Below, one piece after another: positions 20,970 through 22,907 of a DNA stretch of 22,907 nt. Origin of the DNA: a virus. Both the position numbers and the translations under genes were made by a program. The notes beneath the pieces are model-generated. The model saw only the letters and a list, made by a program, of their open reading frames with translations, was not told the origin of the DNA and made no database searches. Location of the stretch: positions 1-22,907 of the IMG/VR virus record IMGVR_UViG_3300023210_000239, one strand, 5' to 3'. The first letter of the stretch is position 1; the number at the start of each line of letters is the position of its first letter.

Positions 20970-21982
20970 TGATTACTTTTTCAGGTGTCTCTGAGGGCAT
21001 CAAGGCGCATCAAGCCGCAGAAGAGCGCAAGCGTCAAGTGGCCCGTCAAGTGAAAGCTGACGAGCGGGCGGTGGCGGTTGCAGAACGGCAAGATATAACA
21101 TTCCAGCAGGGCCAAGAAGATCGAACTACCCGCAAAAAAGAAAAGCAATACACAGCAGCGCAGAACGCTATGGGAATGATTGAGACTTTTGCTGCGAATG
21201 CAGAGACAGGGGAGGCTGTCCGTGTCCCCTACCAGCTTGCGGCCCCCCTATATGACCACCTAGGAGTGGTTTCACAAGACGATCTTTTGGTAACAACAAC
21301 GGCAGACGAGCGGATATACTCCGTAGATAACCGCCCCCTCTTTCGCTTGAACCGAAAAGCGAAAACGATAACAACTACAGAGATAGTGGAAGAAGGTGGG
21401 AAAAGGTGGGAGGTTACGGCTACACAAGCGGTAGACCCAGAGACGGGTACGTCTGTTGGTAAACCTAGTGTAACACAGAAGAAGCAGGTCGTCAAAAAAG
21501 AAACAACCCAAAAAAAGAAACAGTACACCGCCCAACTTAAAAACCGCTTCACAAGCACCAAGCGAACAAAGGCAACGACGGCGCAGGATAGTGGCATTGC
21601 CGCCCTCAAAAAGAAAGTAACCAATCTTGAGGACACACTTGCGGAAATCCCAGTGGGTACAGCTCTTAGTGGCGAGGGATTGAAACTTAAGACGGATACC
21701 GAAAGTGGTCTAGCGGCGGCGCAAGCCGCGCTGAAGAAGCTCGAAGCAAAAAAATCGACAGCCGAGGCCAGCGATGAGAAATACAAGGCGATCAAGCGAA
21801 AAACAGAGGCCCTACTAGAGCAAACCCCTGCCCTAAGTCTGAACGATGCGATTGTTCAAGCCATCATGAGTGCGATTCCAACAGATGGTAGATCGCCGGG
21901 TGAGGTATCACTGACTGCTAAGACATATGCAGATGAGCTTGGAGTGTTAGAGGAACTTAAATCCTTTTTGGGCGAGGAGTAG
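20969..21982 (+). CDS. Coiled-coil protein, putative ejection protein
   Basis: A 337-residue protein, mostly charged and helical. Residues 8-55 are a long Ala/Glu/Lys/Arg/Gln helix. A small beta region follows (about 80-165, with DHLGVVSQDDLLVTTT and TITTTEIVEEGGKRW). A Lys/Thr-rich linker (about 170-205) leads to a second coiled-coil (LKKKVTNLEDTLAEI and AAQAALKKLEAKKSTAE). No enzyme motif is seen. Coupled by TAATG to the previous gene and followed two bases later by another helical protein, it probably belongs to the DNA-ejection set. No family recognised. Confidence 0.7.
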   Translation: MITFSGVSEGIKAHQAAEERKRQVARQVKADERAVAVAERQDITFQQGQEDRTTRKKEKQYTAAQNAMGMIETFAANAETGEAVRVPYQLAAPLYDHLGVVSQDDLLVTTTADERIYSVDNRPLFRLNRKAKTITTTEIVEEGGKRWEVTATQAVDPETGTSVGKPSVTQKKQVVKKETTQKKKQYTAQLKNRFTSTKRTKATTAQDSGIAALKKKVTNLEDTLAEIPVGTALSGEGLKLKTDTESGLAAAQAALKKLEAKKSTAEASDEKYKAIKRKTEALLEQTPALSLNDAIVQAIMSAIPTDGRSPGEVSLTAKTYADELGVLEELKSFLGEE

Positions 21983-21984
21983 CA

Positions 21985-22907
21985 ATGACCTCAGTAGAGA
22001 TTGAACGGCTACGAGCCGAACACTTAAAGCAGAAGAAAGAGCAAGAGGCTCGTGACGAGGCTTCTAAGCGGGTGGCTGTCACAGAAGGTGCGCAAGACAT
22101 CAACGGCCCGACAATCGCCAAAGCAGCTTGGGAAGAGCGGGGAAGCGTGGATGGTGATCAGGGTCAGCCCCCAGTTGATCAACCACAGCCCCCACCAGTT
22201 GAACTACAGCCCCACACGGTAGATGCGTGGAGCGGGAAGACCTCGCAGGAGCTGCTCCAAGAAGGCATCCACGGTGTCCCAGAGGCGGAGACGCTTGACC
22301 AGCAGCCCACTCTGGGCATCATCCCTATCGACCCCGATATGGTGGGCGGGCGTGAGGATGTGAAGTATGACATGGAGACGGGTGGGTTCTTCTATGAAGA
22401 GGTGCAGCTCGACCGTCAAAGCCTAACCGCCTACACAGAGCCTGAGCAGCACACGGTGCGTGTCCCAGTTGAGGTTGGAACATCAGTAGAGAATGCAGAG
22501 TGGCGGCAGAAGATTGCAGGCGCAACGAACATCCAACTTGAGCGTGATCTAGGGCCGCTAACGACCCAGATGCTTCAGTGGCCCGTTTCGCCAAACAAGA
22601 TGTCGCAGGAGGACTTCTATAAAAAGACCGACGGATCATCCCTTGATGCACTAGAATACAACACCCCTGCAAGGCGCAAGACAAGGACTAAGGCGGCGAG
22701 TGTCGCAATGAAGGTGTCTCGGGCTGCCTTTGAGCGGGATCTTCGTAACAACACAGATCTTTCCCCAGAAATGCAGGATAAGGTGTTAGCGTCCGACGGT
22801 GCGCAAAAAACCGTTTTAGACCTGTACGACAACACGATTGCCGACGCTTTAACACAGGGCACTTCAGATCGGCTCAAGATCGGCATCGACATGCGGAACA
22901 CTCTTGT
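21985..22907 (+). CDS. Large helical virion protein, 3' end cut by window (putative ejection protein)
   Basis: Open from an ATG at 21985 to the window edge (307 codons, no stop). GAGGAG lies just before it, close to the previous stop. The N-terminus is a charged helix (IERLRAEHLKQKKEQEARDEASK). A Pro/Gln-rich stretch (about 58-74) follows, then a mixed region, then helical repeats up to the edge (AAFERDLRNN, MQDKVLASDGAQKTVLDLYD). A very long reading frame at the end of the ejection-protein block is usual for podoviruses, where one internal protein may carry a lytic transglycosylase; no such motif is in the visible part. Confidence 0.75.
   Translation, partial: MTSVEIERLRAEHLKQKKEQEARDEASKRVAVTEGAQDINGPTIAKAAWEERGSVDGDQGQPPVDQPQPPPVELQPHTVDAWSGKTSQELLQEGIHGVPEAETLDQQPTLGIIPIDPDMVGGREDVKYDMETGGFFYEEVQLDRQSLTAYTEPEQHTVRVPVEVGTSVENAEWRQKIAGATNIQLERDLGPLTTQMLQWPVSPNKMSQEDFYKKTDGSSLDALEYNTPARRKTRTKAASVAMKVSRAAFERDLRNNTDLSPEMQDKVLASDGAQKTVLDLYDNTIADALTQGTSDRLKIGIDMRNTL

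Noticed and set aside
1-22907. tRNA genes, insertion sequences, integrase and attachment sites
   Set aside because: None was recognised on reading either strand. An integrase outside the window cannot be excluded, so lytic or temperate lifestyle is left open.

Overview
The window looks like part of a tailed bacteriophage or prophage genome of podovirus type. A P22-like large terminase and portal, a scaffold, an N4-gp56-family capsid protein, a head-tail adaptor, a nozzle-like protein and ejection-type proteins lie in one rightward block, and there is no tail tape measure or sheath. The host is unknown. The two peptidoglycan hydrolases, Shine-Dalgarno sites and sigma70-like promoters indicate a bacterium.

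Layout. (1) Positions 1-2809, minus strand: an accessory block. From right to left it holds five small genes, one of them a RadC-like JAB/MPN protein. A GC-rich hairpin follows, then a set of formylglycine-generating-enzyme (FGE)/C-type-lectin-fold coding units that runs off the left edge. A promoter at 2866-2894 fires leftward. (2) Positions 2810-3074: a divergent control region. (3) Positions 3075-3590: a possible small terminase-like protein. (4) Positions 3591-4248: a noncoding GC-rich stretch with hairpins and 34-bp tandem repeats, then an AT-rich stretch; this is a candidate replication origin. (5) Positions 4249-5864: a zinc-ribbon protein, a replication-organizer-like protein and a Cys-rich partner, overlapping one another. 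(6) Positions 5865-12346: terminase, portal, scaffold, capsid, a C2H2 zinc-finger protein and a possible decoration protein, ending at a strong terminator. (7) Positions 12414-14797: two proteins with signal peptides and a shared C-terminal module, a beta-helix spike-like protein and a 90-residue protein. (8) Positions 14794-16011: a lysis cassette of a holin-like membrane protein, a papain-fold (YiiX-like) hydrolase and an M15 endopeptidase. (9) Positions 15998-22907: adaptor, fibre, nozzle and ejection-type proteins, the last cut by the right edge.

The main discovery is at 372-871. Four tandem cassettes of an FGE/C-type-lectin variable motif are present. Three of them differ almost only at the first two bases of codons ending in C or T, while the remaining codons stay nearly identical. 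This is the mark of adenine-directed mutagenesis by a diversity-generating retroelement (DGR). No reverse transcriptase or template repeat was found in the window, so they would have to lie outside it, most simply past the left edge.

Functions rest on motif recognition by eye; no database search was run.
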